Of a stretch of 64,000 bases of DNA, positions 21,836-35,701 are shown in pieces. The translations under genes were made by a program, and so were the position numbers. This DNA is from Symsagittifera roscoffensis (taxonomy: Eukaryota; Xenacoelomorpha; Acoela; Convolutidae). The number at the start of each line of letters is the position of its first letter. The first letter of the stretch is position 1. Location of the stretch: NCBI RefSeq assembly GCF_963678635.1, contig NW_026971149.1:372001-436000 (forward strand), read 5' to 3'. The notes under the pieces are model-generated. The model saw nothing but the letters and a program-made list of their open reading frames with translations. It was not told the DNA's origin and searched no databases.

Positions 21836-21908
21836 GTTTTCGTAGCGCAGTGGATAGCGAGCTGGATTACTAAGCCACAGGTCGTGTGTTCGAATCCCGC
21901 CGAAGAAT
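21836..21908 (+). pseudogene. tRNA-Arg body with ACT anticodon
   Basis: 5' strand GTTTTCG, loop TTACTAA (ACT), T arm GTGTG-TTCGAAT-CCCGC and 3' strand CGAAGAA. Confidence 0.75.
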
Positions 21909-22059
21909 CATAATAGTAATTCGCTAAACAGCAGCAAACTGATAAAATTCAAATGTCTAAAGACTCAATTCAAATTTTGGAAAATCTGCATAGAGGTAGG
22001 CAATTACCTAAACTACGCAGCCATAAAGAAATTAAAAAAATTATGTCTCTCTATTTCAA

Positions 22060-22132
22060 GTCTTCGTAGCGCAGTGGATAGCACGTTGGAAATCTAAGCC
22101 ATAAGTCGAGAGTTCGAATCCAGACAAAGATA
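22060..22132 (+). pseudogene. tRNA-Arg body, U33 lost
   Basis: Loop AATCTAA with a broken anticodon stem, and the 3' half degraded. It is the last complete-length body before the long truncated-unit satellite. Confidence 0.73.
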
Positions 22133-22559
22133 CGAAAAAAAATGGGCTGCACAGCAGCAAACATATAAGTCACATAGGTAAATCTTTATAGAAAGTGAAA
22201 TGAACCATATTACTAAGCATTGATAACGAACCAAAAAAAAACAAGCGTCCGGACTCAATTTGTATTCAGGGCTCCTTCGCTTCATAAATCAAACACTCAA
22301 AAGACCACGCTGATTTTTCGTCCAGAATAAGTGAGCTGGACTTTACGGGGATGAGTCGCAAATCGTACCTGTTTTTGTTGATAAATCGCAAAATTTTCGA
22401 ACCAACAAAAAAATGCCTCAGTTCAAATATTGAAAAATCTAAATAGAGGTAGGCAATTATCTAAGCTACGCATCACAAAACTAATAATAAATTATCCTCG
22501 TTTCACGTCTTCGCACCGCAGTAGATAGCGCGCTGGACTTCTAATTCTAACTTTCGCCT

Positions 22560-25500
22560 CATCTATCCGAAACGCAGAAGATCACGCTGGTTTTTCGTCC
22601 CGATTAAGTGAGCTGGACTTCCACGGGGATGAGTCACAAATCGTAACTGTTTTTGTTGAAAAATCGCGAAACTTTCGAACAAACGAAAAAAATTCCTCAG
22701 TTCAAATATTGAAAAACCTACATTGAGGTAGGCAATTATATAAGCTACGCATCACAAAACTAATAATAAATTATCCTCGTTTCACGTCTTCGCACCGCAG
22801 TAGATAGCGCGCTGGACTTCTAAATCTAACTTTCGCCTCATCTATCCGAAACGCAAAAGATCACGCTGATTTTTCGTCCCGACTAAGTGAGCTGGACTTC
22901 CACGGGGATGAGTAGCAAATCGTACCTGTTTTTGTTGAAAAATCGCCAAATTTTCGATTCAACAAAAAAATGCCTCAGTTCAAATATTGACAAAGCTACA
23001 TAGAGGTAAGCAATTATCTAAGCTACGCATCACAAAACCAATAAGAAATTATCCTCGTTTCAGGCCTTCGTACGGCAGTAGATAGCGCGCTGGACTTCTA
23101 ATTCTAAATTTCGCCTCTTCTATCCGAAACTCAAATGATCACGCTGATTTTCGTCCCGAATAAGTGAGCTGGACTTCAGGGGGATGAGTCGCAAATCGTA
23201 CCTGTTTTTGTTGATAAATCGCGAAACTTTCGAACAAACGAAAAAAATTCCTCAGTTCAAATATTGAAAAACCTACATTGAGGTAGGCAATTATATAAGC
23301 TACGCATCACAAAACTAATAATAAATTATCCTCGTTTCACGTCTTCGCACCGCAGTAGATAGCGCGCTGGACTTCTAAATCTAACTTTCGCCTCATCTAT
23401 CCGAAACGCAAAAGATCACGCTGATTTTTCGTCCCGACTAAGTGAGCTGGACTTCCACGGGGATGAGTAGCAAATCGTACCTGTTTTTGTTGAAAAATCG
23501 CCAAATTTTCGATTCAACAAAAAAATGCCTCAGTTCAAATATTGACAAAGCTACATAGAGGTAAGCAATTATCTAAGCTACGCATCACAAAACCAATAAG
23601 AAATTATCCTCGTTTCAGGCCTTCGTACGGCAGTAGATAGCGCGCTGGACTTCTAATTCTAAATTTCGCCTCTTCTATCCGAAACTCAAATGATCACGCT
23701 GATTTTCGTCCCGAATAAGTGAGCTGGACTTCAGGGGGATGAGTCGCAAATCGTACCTGTTTTTGTTGATAAATCGCGAAACTTTCGAACAAACGAAAAA
23801 AAAATGCCTTAGTTCAAATATTGAAAAATCTACATAGAGGTAGGCAATTATCTAAGCTACGTATCACAAAACCAAAAATAAATTATCCTCGTTTCACGTC
23901 TTCGTACCGCATTAGATGCCTCAGTACAAATAGTTCAAACGAAAAAAATGCCTAGTTCAAATATTGAAAAATCTACATAGAGGTGGGCAATTATCTAAGC
24001 TACGCATCAGAAAACCAATAAGAAATTATCCTCGTTTCAGGTCTTCGTACGGCAGTATATAGCGCGCTGGACTTCTAAATCTAACTTTCGCCTCATCTGT
24101 CCGAAACTCAAAAGATCTTGCTAATTTTTCGTCCAGAATAAGTGAGCTGGACTTCACAGAGATGAGTCGCAAATCGTACCTGTTTTCTTGATAAAGCGCG
24201 AAATTTTCGAACAAACGAAAAAAAATGACTCAGTTCATATATTGAAAAATCTACACAGAGGTATGCAGTTATCTAAACTACGCATCACAAAACCAATAAA
24301 AAATTATCCTCGTTTCACGTCTTCGTACCGCAGTAGATAGCGCGCTGGACTTTTAATTCTAACTTTCGCCTCATATAACCGAAACGCAAAAGATCACGCT
24401 GATTTTTCGTCCCGAATAAGTGAGCTGGACTTTACAGGGATGAGTCGCAAATCTAACCTGTTTTTGTTGATAAATCGCGAAACTTTCGAACGAACGAAAA
24501 AAAATGCCTCAGTTCAAATATTGAAAAACCTACATAGAGGTAGGCAATTATATAAGCTACGTATCACAAAACCAAAAATAAATTATCCTCGTTTCACGTC
24601 TTCGTACCGCATTAGATGCCTCAGTACAAATAGTTCAAACGAAAAAAAATGCCTTAGTTCAAATATTGAAAAATCTACATAGAGGTGGGCAATTATCTAA
24701 GCTACGCATCAGAAAACCAATAAGAAATTATCCTCGTTTCAGGTCTTCGTACGGCAGTAGATAGCGCGCTGGACTTCTAAATCTAACTTTCGCCTCATCT
24801 GTCCGAAACTCAAAAGATCTTGCTAATTTTTCGTCCAGAATAGGTGAGCTGGACTTCACAGGGATGAGTCGCAAATCTAACCTGTTTTTGTTGATAAATC
24901 GCGAAACTTTCGAACGAACGAAAAAAAATGCCTCAGTTCAAATATTGAAAAACCTACATAGAGGTAGGCAATTATATAAGCTACGTATCACAAAACCAAA
25001 AATAAATTATCCTCGTTTCACGTCTTCGTACCGCATTAGATGCCTCAGTACAAATAGTTCAAACGAAAAAAAATGCCTTAGTTCAAATATTGAAAAATCT
25101 ACATAGAGGTGGGCAATTATCTAAGCTACGAATCAGAAAACCAATAAGAAATTATCCTCGTTTCAGGTCTTCGAACGGCAGTAGATAGCGCGCTGGACTT
25201 CTAAATCTAACTTTCGCCTCATCTGTCCGAAACTCAAAAGATCTTGCTAATTTTTCGTCCAGAATAAGTGAGCTGGACTTCACAGGGATGAGTCGCAAAT
25301 CTAAACTGTTTTTGTTGATAAATCGCGAAACTTTCAAACAAACGAAAAAAAAATGCCTCAGTTCAAATATTGAAAAATTTACATAGAGGTAGGCAATTAT
25401 CTAAGCTACGCATCACAAAACCATTGAGAAATTATCCTCGTTTCACGTCTTCGTACCGCAGTAGATAGCGCGCTGGACTTCTAATTCTAACTTTCGCCTC

Positions 25501-28500
25501 ATCTATCCGAAACTCAAAAGAGCACGCTGATTTTTGTCCCGAATAAGTGAGCTGGACTTCAGGGGGATGAGTCGCAAATCGTACCTGTTTTTGTTTATAA
25601 ATCGCGAAACTTTCGAACGAACGATAAAAATGCCTCTGTTCAAATATTGAAAAAACTACATAGAGGTAGGCAATTATCTAAGCTACGCATCACAAAACTA
25701 ATAATAAATTATCCTCGTTTCACGTCTTCGCACCGCAGTAGATAGCGCGCTGGACTTCTAATTCTAACATTCGCCTCATCTATCCGAAACGCAGAAGATC
25801 ACGCTGATTTTTCGTCCCGAATAAGTGAGCTGGACTTCCACGGGGATGAGTCGCAAATTGTAACTGTTTTTGTTGAAAAATCGCGAAACTTTCGAACAAA
25901 CGAAAAAAATGCCTCAGTTCAAGTATTGAAAAACCTACATAGAGGTAGGCAATTATATAAGCTACGCATCACAAAACTAATAATAAATTATCCTCGTTTC
26001 ACGTCTTCGCACCGCAGTAGATAGCGCGCGGGACTTCTAATTCTAACTTTCGCCTCATCTATCCGAAACTGAAAAGATCACGCTGATTTTTCGTCCCGAA
26101 TAAGTGAGCTGGACTTCCACGGGGATGAGTAGCAAATTGTACCTGTTTTTGTTGAAAAATCGCGAAACTTTCGAACAAACGAAAAAAAATGCCTCAGTTC
26201 AAATATTGAAAAATCTACATAGAGGTGGGCAATTATCTAAGCTACGCATCAGAAAACCAATAAGAAATTATCCTCGTTTCAGGTCTTCGTACGGCAGTAG
26301 ATAGCGCGCTGGACTTCTAAATCTAACTTTCGCCTCATCTGTCCGAAACTCAAAAGATCTTGCTAATTTTTCGTCCAGAATAAGTGAGCTGGACTTCACA
26401 GGGATGAGTCGCAAATCGTACCTGTTTTCTTGATAAAGCGCGAAATTTTCGAACAAACAAAAAAAAATGACTCAGTTCATATATTGAAAAATCTACACAG
26501 AGGTAGGCAGTTATCTAAACTACGCATCACAAAAACAATAAAAAATTATCCTCGTTTCACGTCTTCGTACCGCAGTAGATAGCGCGCTGGACTTTTAATT
26601 CTAACTTTCGCCTCATATAACCGAAACGCAAAAGATCACGCTGATTTTTCGTCCCGAATAAGTGAGCTGGACTTCACAGGGATGAGTCGCAAATCTAACC
26701 TGTTTTTGTTGATAAATCGCGAAACTTTCAAACAAACGAAAAAAAAATGCCTCAGTTCAAATATTGAAAAATCTACATAGAGGTAGGCAATTATCTAAGC
26801 TAAGCATCACAAAACCATTGAGAAATTATCCTCGTTTCACGTCTTCGTACCGCAGTAGATAGCGCGCTGGACTTCTAATTCTAACTTTCGCCTCATCTAT
26901 CCGAAACTCAAAAGAGCACGCTGATTTTTGTCCCGAATAAGTGAGCTGGACTTCAGGGGGATGAGTCGCAAATCGTACCTGTTTTTGTTGATAAATCGCG
27001 AAACTTTCGAACAAACGAAAAAAAACGCCTCAGTTCAAATATTGAAAAAACTACATAGAGGTAGGCAATTATCTAAGCTACGCATCACAAAACTAATAAT
27101 AAATCATCCTCGTTTCACGTCTTCGCACCGCAGTAGATAGCGCGCTGGACTTCTAATTCTAACTTTCGCCTCATCTATCCGAAACGCAGAAGATCACGCT
27201 GATTTTTCGTCCCGATTAAGTGAGCTGGACTTCCACGGGGATGAGTCACAAATCGTAACTGTTTTTGTTGAAAAATCGCGAAACTTTCGAACAAACGAAA
27301 AAAATTCCTCAGTTCAAATATTGAAAAATCTACATAGAGGTGGGCAATTATCTAAGCTACGCATCAGAAAACCAATAAGAAATTATCCTCGTTTCAGGTC
27401 TTCGTACGGCAGTAGATAGCGCGCTGGACTTCTAAATCTAACTTTCGCCTCATCTGTCCGAAACTCAAAAGATCTTGCTAATTTTTCGTCCAGAATAAGT
27501 GAGCTGGACTTCACAGGGATGAGTCGCAAATCGTACCTGTTTTCTTGATAAAGCGCGAAATTTTCGAACAAACAAAAAAAATGACTCAGTTCATATATTG
27601 AAAAATCTACACAGAGGTAGGCAGTTATCTAAACTACGCATCACAAAACCAATAAAAAATTATCCTCGTTTCACGTCTTCGTACCGCAGTAGATAGCGCG
27701 CTGGACTTTTAATTCTAACTTTCGCCTCATATAACCGAAACGCAAAAGATCACGCTGATTTTTCGTCCCGAATAAGTGAGCTGGACTTCACAGGGATGAG
27801 TCGCAAATCTTACCTGTTTTTGTTGATAAATCGCGAAACTTTCAAACAAACGAAAAAAAAATGCCTCAGTTCAAATATTGAAAAATCTACATAGAGGTAG
27901 GCAATTATCTAAGCTACGCATCACAAAAACCATTGAGAAATTATCCTCGTTTCACGTCTTCGTACCGCAGTAGATAGCGCTGGACTTCTAATTGTAACTT
28001 TCGCCTCATCTATTAGAAACTCAAAATAACAAAACAAATGCCTCAGTTCAAATATTGAAAAATCTACATAGAGGTAGACAATTATCTAAGCTACTCATCA
28101 CAAAACCATTGAGAAATTATCCTCGTTTCACGTCTTCGTACCGCAGTAGATAGCGCGCTGGACTTCTAATTCTAACTTTCGCCTCATCTATCCGAAACTC
28201 AAAAGAGCACGCTGATTTTTGTCCCGAATAAGTGAGTTGGACTTCAGGGGGATGAGTCGCAAATCGTACCTGTTTTTGTTTATAAATCGCGAAACTTTCG
28301 AACGAACGAAAAAAAATGCCTCAGTTCAAATATTGAAAAAACTACATAGAGGTAGGCAATTATCTAAGCTACGCATCACAAAACTAATAATAAATTATCC
28401 TCGTTTCACGTCTTCGCACCGCAGTAGATAGCGCGCTGGACTTCTAATTCTAACTTTCGCCTCATCTATCCGAAACGCAGAAGATCACGCTGATTTTTCG

Positions 28501-31500
28501 TCCCGAATAAGTGAGCTGGACTTCCACGGGGATGAGTCGCAAATTGTAACTGTTTTTGTTGAAAAATCGCGAAACTTTCGAACAAACGAAAAAAATGCCT
28601 CAGTTCAAGTATTGAAAAACCTACAGAGGTAGGCAATTATATAAGCTACGCATCACAAAACTAATAATAAATTATCCTCGTTTCACGTCTTCGCACCGCA
28701 GTAGATAGCGCGCGGGACTTCTAATTCTAACTTTCGCCTCATCTATCCGAAACTGAAAAGATCACGCTGATTTTTCGTCCCGAATAAGTGAGCTGGACTT
28801 CCACGGGGATGAGTAGCAAATTGTACCTGTTTTTGTTGAAAAATCGCGAAACTTTCGAACAAACGAAAAAAAATGCCTCAGTTCAAATATTGAAAAATCT
28901 ACATAGAGGTAGGCAATTATCTAAGCTACGTATCACAAAACCAAAAATAAATTATCCTCGTTTCACGTCTTCTTACCGCATTAGATGCCTCAGTACAAAT
29001 AGTTCAAACGAAAAAAAATGCCTTAGTTCAAATATTGAAAAATCTACATAGAGGTGGGCAATTATCTAAGCTACGCATCAGAAAACCAAGAAGAAATTAT
29101 CCTCGTTTCAGGTCTTCGTACGGCAGTAGATAGCGCGCTGGACTTCTAAATCTAACTTTCGCCTCATCTGTCCGAAACTCAAAAGATCTTGCTAATTTTT
29201 CGTCCAGAATAAGTGAGCTGGACTTCACAGGGATGAGTCGCAAATCGTACCTGTTTTCTTGATAAAGCGCGAAATTTTCGAACAAACAAAAAAAAAATGA
29301 CTCAGTTCATATATTGAAAAATCTACACAGAGGTAGGCAGTTATCTAAACTACGCATCACAAAACCAATAAAAAATTATCCTCATTTCACGTCTTCGTAC
29401 CGCAGTAGATAGCGCGCTGGACTTTTAATTCTAACTTTCGCCTCATATAACCGAAACGCAAAAGATCACGCTGATTTTTCGTCCCGAATAAGTGAGCTGG
29501 ACTTCACAGGGATGAGTCGCAAATCTAACCTGTTTTTGTTGATAAATCGCGAAACTTTCAAACAAACGAAAAAAATGCCTCAGTTCAAATATTGAAAAAT
29601 CTACATAGAGGTAGGCAATTATCTAAGCTACGCATCACAAAACCATTGAGAAATTATCCTCGTTTCACGTCTTCGTACCGCAGTAGATAGCGCTGGACTT
29701 CTAATTGTAACTTTCGCCTCATCTATCAGAAACTCAAAATAACGAAAAAAATGCCTCAGTTCAAATATTGAAAAATCTACATAGAGGTAGACAATTATCT
29801 AAGCTACGCATCACAAAACCATTGAGAAATTATCCTCGTTTCACGTCTTCGTACCGCAGTAGATAGCGCTGGACTTCTAATTGTAACTTTCGCCTCATCT
29901 ATCAGAAACTCAAAATAACGAAAAAAATGCCTCAGTTCAAATATTGAAAAATCTACATAGAGGTAGACAATTATCTAAGCTACGCATCACAAAACCATTG
30001 AGAAATTATCCTCGTTTCACGTCTTCGTACCGCAGTAGATAGCGCGCTGGACTTCTAATTCTAACTTTCGCCTCATCTATCCGAAACTCAAAAGAGCACG
30101 CTGATTTTTGTCCCGAATAAGTGAGCTGGACTTCAGGGGGATGAGTCGCAAATCGTACCTGTTTTTGTTTATAAATCGCGAAACTTTCGAACGAACGAAA
30201 AAAATGCCTCAGTTCAAATATTGAAAAAACTACATAGAGGTAGGCAATTATCTAAGCTACGCATCACAAAACTAATAATAAATTATCCTCGTTTCACGTC
30301 TTCGCACCGCAGTAGATAGCGCGCTGGACTTCTAATTCTAACTTTCGCCTCTTCTATCCGAAACGCAGAAGATCAGGCTGATTTTTCGTCCCGAATAAGT
30401 GAGCTGGACTTCCACGGGGATGAGTCGCAAATTGTAACTGTTTTTGTTGAAAAATCGCGAAACTTTCGAACAAACGAAAAAAATGCCTCAGTTCAAGTAT
30501 TGAAAAACCTACATAGAGGTAGGCAATTATATAAGCTACGCATCACAAAACTAATAATAAATTATCCTCGTTTCACGTCTTCGCACCGCAGTAGATAGCG
30601 CGCGGGACTTCTAATTCTAACTTTCGCCTCATCTATCCGAAACTGAAAAGATCACGCTGATTTTTCGTCCCGAATAAGTGAGCTGGACTTCCACGGGGAT
30701 GAGTAGCAAATTGTACCTGTTTTTGTTGAAAAATCGCGAAACTTTCGAACAAACGAAAAAAAATGCCTCAGTTCAAATATTGAAAAATCTACATAGAGGT
30801 AGGCAATTATCTAAGCTACGTATCACAAAACCAAAAATAAATTATCCTCGTTTCACGTCTTCGTACCGCATTAGATGCCTCAGTACAAATAGTTCAAACG
30901 AAAAAAAATGCCTTAGTTCAAATATTGAAAAATCTACATAGAGGTGGGCAATTATCTAAGCTACGCATCAGAAAACCAATAAGAATTTATCCTCGTTTCA
31001 GGTCTTCGTACGGCAGTAGATAGCGCGCTGGACTTCTAAATCTAACTTTCGCCTCATCTGTCCGAAACTCAAAAGATCTTGCTAATTTTTCGTCCAGAAT
31101 AAGTGAGCTGGACTTCACAGGGATGAGTCGCAAATCGTACCTGTTTTCTTGATAAAGCGCGAAATTTTCGAACAAACAAAAAAAAATGACTCAGTTCATA
31201 TATTGAAAAATCTACACAGAGGTAGGCAGTTATCTAAACTACGCATCACAAAACCAATAAAAAATTATCCTCGTTTCACGTCTTCGTACCGCAGTAGATA
31301 GCGCGCTGGACTTTTAATTCTAACTTTCGCCTCATATAACCGAAACGCAAAAGATCACGCTGATTTTTCGTCCCGAATAAGTGAGCTGGACTTCACAGGG
31401 ATGAGTCGCAAATCTAACCTGTTTTTGTTGATAAATCGCGAAACTTTCAAACAAACGAAAAAAAAATGCCTCAGTTCAAATATTGAAAAATCTACATAGA

Positions 31501-34500
31501 GGTAGGCAATTATCTAAGCTACGCATCACAAAACCATTGAGAAATTATCCTCGTTTCACGTCTTCGTACCGCAGTAGATAGCGCTGGACTTCTAATTGTA
31601 ACTTTCGCCTCATCTATCAGAAACTCAAAATAACGAAAAAAATGCCTCAGTTCAAATATTGAAAAATCTACATAGAGGTAGACAATTATCTAAGCTACGC
31701 ATCACAAAACCAATAAGAAATTATCCTCAGTTCAGGTCTTCGTAACGCAGTAGATAGCGCTGGACTTCTAATTGTAACTTTCGCCTCTTCTATCCGAAAC
31801 GCAGAAGATCAGGCTGATTTTTCGTCCCGAATAAGTGAGCTGGACTTCCACGGGGATGAGTCGCAAATTGTAACTGTTTTTGTTGAAAAATCGCGAAACT
31901 TTCGAACAAACGAAAAAAAATGCCTCAGTTCAAGTATTGAAAAACCTACATAGAGGTAGGCAATTATATAAGCTACGCATCACAAAACTAATAATAAATT
32001 ATCCTCGTTTCACGTCTTCGCACCGCAGTAGATAGCGCGCGGGACTTCTAATTCTAACTTTCGCCTCATCTATCCGAAACTGAAAAGATCACGCTGATTT
32101 TTCGTCCCGAATAAGTGAGCTGGACTTCCACGGGGATGAGTAGCAAATTGTACCTGTTTTTGTTGAAAAATCGCGAAACTTTCGAACAAACGAAAAAAAA
32201 TGCCTCAGTTCAAATATTGAAAAATCTACATAGAGGTAGGCAATTATCTAAGCTACGTATCACAAAACCAAAAATAAATTATCCTCGTTTCACGTCTTCG
32301 TACCGCATTAGATGCCTCAGTACAAATAGTTCAAACGAAAAAAAATGCCTTAGTTCAAATATTGAAAAATCTACATAGAGGTGGGCAATTATCTAAGCTA
32401 CGCATCAGAAAACCAATAAGAATTTATCCTCGTTTCAGGTCTTCGTACGGCAGTAGATAGCGCGCTGGACTTCTAAATCTAACTTTCGCCTCATCTGTCC
32501 GAAACTCAAAAGATCTTGCTAATTTTTCGTCCAGAATAAGTGAGCTGGACTTCACAGGGATGAGTCGCAAATCGTACCTGTTTTCTTGATAAAGCGCGAA
32601 ATTTTCGAACAAACAAAAAAAAATGACTCAGTTCATATATTGAAAAATCTACACAGAGGTAGGCAGTTATCTAAACTACGCATCACAAAACCAATAAAAA
32701 ATTATCCTCGTTTCACGTCTTCGTACCGCAGTAGATAGCGCGCTGGACTTTTAATTCTAACTTTCGCCTCATATAACCGAAACGCAAAAGATCACGCTGA
32801 TTTTTCGTCCCGAATAAGTGAGCTGGACTTCACAGGGATGAGTCGCAAATCTAACCTGTTTTTGTTGATAAATCGCGAAACTTTCAAACAAACGAAAAAA
32901 AAATGCCTCAGTTCAAATATTGAAAAATCTACATAGAGGTAGGCAATTATCTAAGCTACGCATCACAAAACCATTGAGAAATTATCCTCCTTTCACGTCT
33001 TCGTACCGCAGTAGATAGCGCTGGACTTCTAATTGTAACTTTCGCCTCATCTATCAGAAACTCAAAATAACGAAAAAAATGCCTCAGTTCAAATATTGAA
33101 AAATCTACATAGAGGTAGACAATTATCTAAGCTACGCATCACAAAACCAATAAGAAATTATCCTCGTTTCAGGTCTTCGTAACGCAGTAGATAGCGCTGG
33201 ACTTCTAATTGTAACTTTCGCCTCTTCTATCCGAAACGCAGAAGATCAGGCTGATTTTTCGTCCCGAATAAGTGAGCTGGACTTCCACGGGGATGAGTCG
33301 CAAATTGTAACTGTTTTTGTTGAAAAATCGCGAAACTTTCGAACAAACGAAAAAAATGCCTCAGTTCAAGTATTGAAAAACCTACATAGAGGTAGGCAAT
33401 TATATAAGCTACGCATCACAAAACTAATAATAAATTATCCTCGTTTCACGTCTTCGCACCGCAGTAGATAGCGCGCGGGACTTCTAATTCTAACTTTCGC
33501 CTCATCTATCCGAAACTGAAAAGATCACGCTGATTTTTCGTCCCGAATAAGTGAGCTGGACTTCCACGGGGATGAGTAGCAAATTGTACCTGTTTTTGTT
33601 GAAAAATCGCGAAACTTTCGAACAAACGAAAAAAAATGCCTCAGTTCAAATATTGAAAAATCTACATAGAGGTAGGCAATTATCTAAGCTACGTATCACA
33701 AAACCAAAAATAAATTATCCTCGTTTCACGTCTTCGTACCGCATTAGATGCCTCAGTACAAATAGTTCAAACGAAAAAAAATGCCTTAGTTCAAATATTG
33801 AAAAATCTACATAGAGGTGGGCAATTATCTAAGCTACGCATCAGAAAACCAATAAGAAATTATCCTCGTTTCAGGTCTTCGTACGGCAGTAGATAGCGCG
33901 CTGGACTTCTAAATCTAACTTTCACCTCATCTGTCCGAAACTCAAAAGATCTTGCTAATTTTTCGTCCAGAATAAGTGAGCTGGACTTCACAGGGATGAG
34001 TCGCAAATCGTACCTGTTTTCTTGATAAAGCGCGAAATTTTCGAACAAACAAAAAAAAAATGACTCAGTTCATATATTGAAAAATCTACACAGAGGTAGG
34101 CAGTTATCTAAACTACGCATCACAAAACCAATAAAAAATTATCCTCGTTTCACGTCTTCGTACCGCAGTAGATAGCGCGCTGGACTTTTAATTTAACTTT
34201 CGCCTCATATAACCGAAACGCAAAAGATCACGCTGATTTTTCGTCCCGAATAAGTGAGCTGGACTTCACAGGGATGAGTCGCAAATCTAACCTGTTTTTG
34301 TTGATAAATCGCGAAACTTTCAAACAAACGAAAAAAAAATGCCTCAGTTCAAATATTGAAAAATCTACATAGAGGTAGGCAATTATCTAAGCTACGCATC
34401 ACAAAACCATTGAGAAATTATCCTCGTTTCACGTCTTCGTACCGCAGTAGATAGCGCTGGACTTCTAATTGTAACTTTCGCCTCATCTATCAGAAACTCA

Positions 34501-35440
34501 AAATAACGAAAAAAAAATGCCTCAGTTCAAATATTGAAAAATCTACATAGAGGTAGACAATTATCTAAGCTACGCATCACAAAACCAATAAGAAATTATC
34601 CTCGTTTCAGGTCTTCGTAACGCAGTAGATAGCGCTGGACTTCTAATTGTAACTTTCGCCTCATCTATCAGAAACTCAAAAGATCACGCTGATTTTTCGT
34701 CCCGAATAAGTGAGCTGGACTTCACAGGGATGAGTCGCAAATCTAACCTGTTTTTGTTGATAAATCGCGAAACTTTCAAACAAACGAAAAACAAATGCCT
34801 CAGTTCAAATATTGAAAAATCTACATAGAGGTAGGCAATTATCTAAGCTACGCATCACAAAACCATTGAGAAATTATCCTCGTTTCACGTCTTCGTACCG
34901 CAGTAGATAGCGCTGGACTTCTAATTGTAACTTTCGCCTCATCTATCAGAAACTCAAAATAACGAAAAAAAATGCCTCAGTTCAAATATTGAAAAATCTA
35001 TATAGAGGTAGACAATTATCTAAGCTACGCATCACAAAACCAATAAGAAATTATCCTCGTTTCAGGTCTTCGTAACGCAGTAGATAGCGCTGGACTTCTA
35101 ATTGTAACTTTCGCCTCATCTATCAGAAACTCAAAAGATCACGCTGATTTTTCGTCCCGAATAAGTGAGCTGGACTTCACGGGGATGAGTCGCAAATCAG
35201 ACCTGTTTTTGTTGATAAATCGAGAAACTTTCAAACGAACGAAAAAATGCCTCAGTTCAAATATTGAAAAATCTACATAGAGGTAGGCAATTATCTAAGC
35301 TACGCATCACAAAACCATTAAGAATTTATCCTCGTTTCACGTCTTCGTACCGCAGTAGATAGCGCTCTGGACTTCTAATTCTAACTTTCGCCTCATCTAT
35401 CCGAAACTCAAAAGATCTTGCTAATTTTCCGTCCAGAATA
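22560..35440. repeat. 279-bp satellite derived from truncated tRNA-Arg units
   Basis: Dense tandem repeat of about 279 bp. Each unit holds the first ~40 nt of a tRNA-Arg in a uniformly altered form (TACCGCAGTAGATAGCGC in place of TAGCGCAGTGGATAGCGC). This is fused after the anticodon to non-tRNA sequence ('ttctaactttcgcctcatct'), so the 3' half and B box are gone. Shorter derivatives of about 180 bp and 146 bp are mixed in. A 556-bp block is repeated at about 22690 and 23247. No complete tRNA and no supported protein gene lies in these 13 kb. Confidence 0.9.
30678..34990. repeat. 1.44-kb higher-order repeat, three tandem copies
   Basis: Blocks starting at 30678, 32115 and 33551 repeat at 1437 and 1436 bp with only scattered differences. 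An earlier related block starts at 28788 and is longer (1890 bp) because it keeps extra ~180- and 279-bp subunits. Each block is an ordered set of 279-, 180- and 146-bp derivatives, as in centromeric-type satellites. Confidence 0.85.
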
Positions 35441-35628
35441 AATGAGCTGGACTTCATTCACAGGAAAGAGTCGCAAATCGTACCAGTTTTTTGTTGATAA
35501 AGCGCGAAACTTTCGAACAAACGAAAAAAATGCCTCAGTTCAAATTTTGGAAAATCTATATAGAGGTAAGCAATTACCTAAACTACGCAGCCTTAAAGCA
35601 ATAAAAAAATTATATCTGACTATCTCAA

Positions 35629-35701
35629 TTCTTCGTAGCGTAGTGGAAAGCGCGCTGGAATTCTTCGCCAGCGGTCGCAAGTTCAAAGCGCGGCAAACAT
35701 C
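35629..35701 (+). pseudogene. tRNA-Arg body, anticodon arm destroyed
   Basis: D arm GTAGTGGAAAGCGC. The anticodon arm reads CTGGAATTCTTCGCCAG, with no usable anticodon, and the T loop is TTCAAAG. Confidence 0.72.

Larger units (their letters stand above)
17360..22560. repeat. tRNA-Arg array, mixed units with a 3.17-kb duplication
   Basis: Start of the Arg array, with complete-length tRNA bodies and deletion derivatives mixed. The stretch from 17360 is repeated from about 20535: bodies at 17543 and 17767 match those at 20718 and 20941, an offset of 3174-3175 bp. Spacers hold recognisable blocks ('gagctggacttcacgggg', 'gaggtaggcaattacctaaa'). No protein gene is supported. The 106-codon frame at 21074 reads through spacer. 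Confidence 0.88.
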
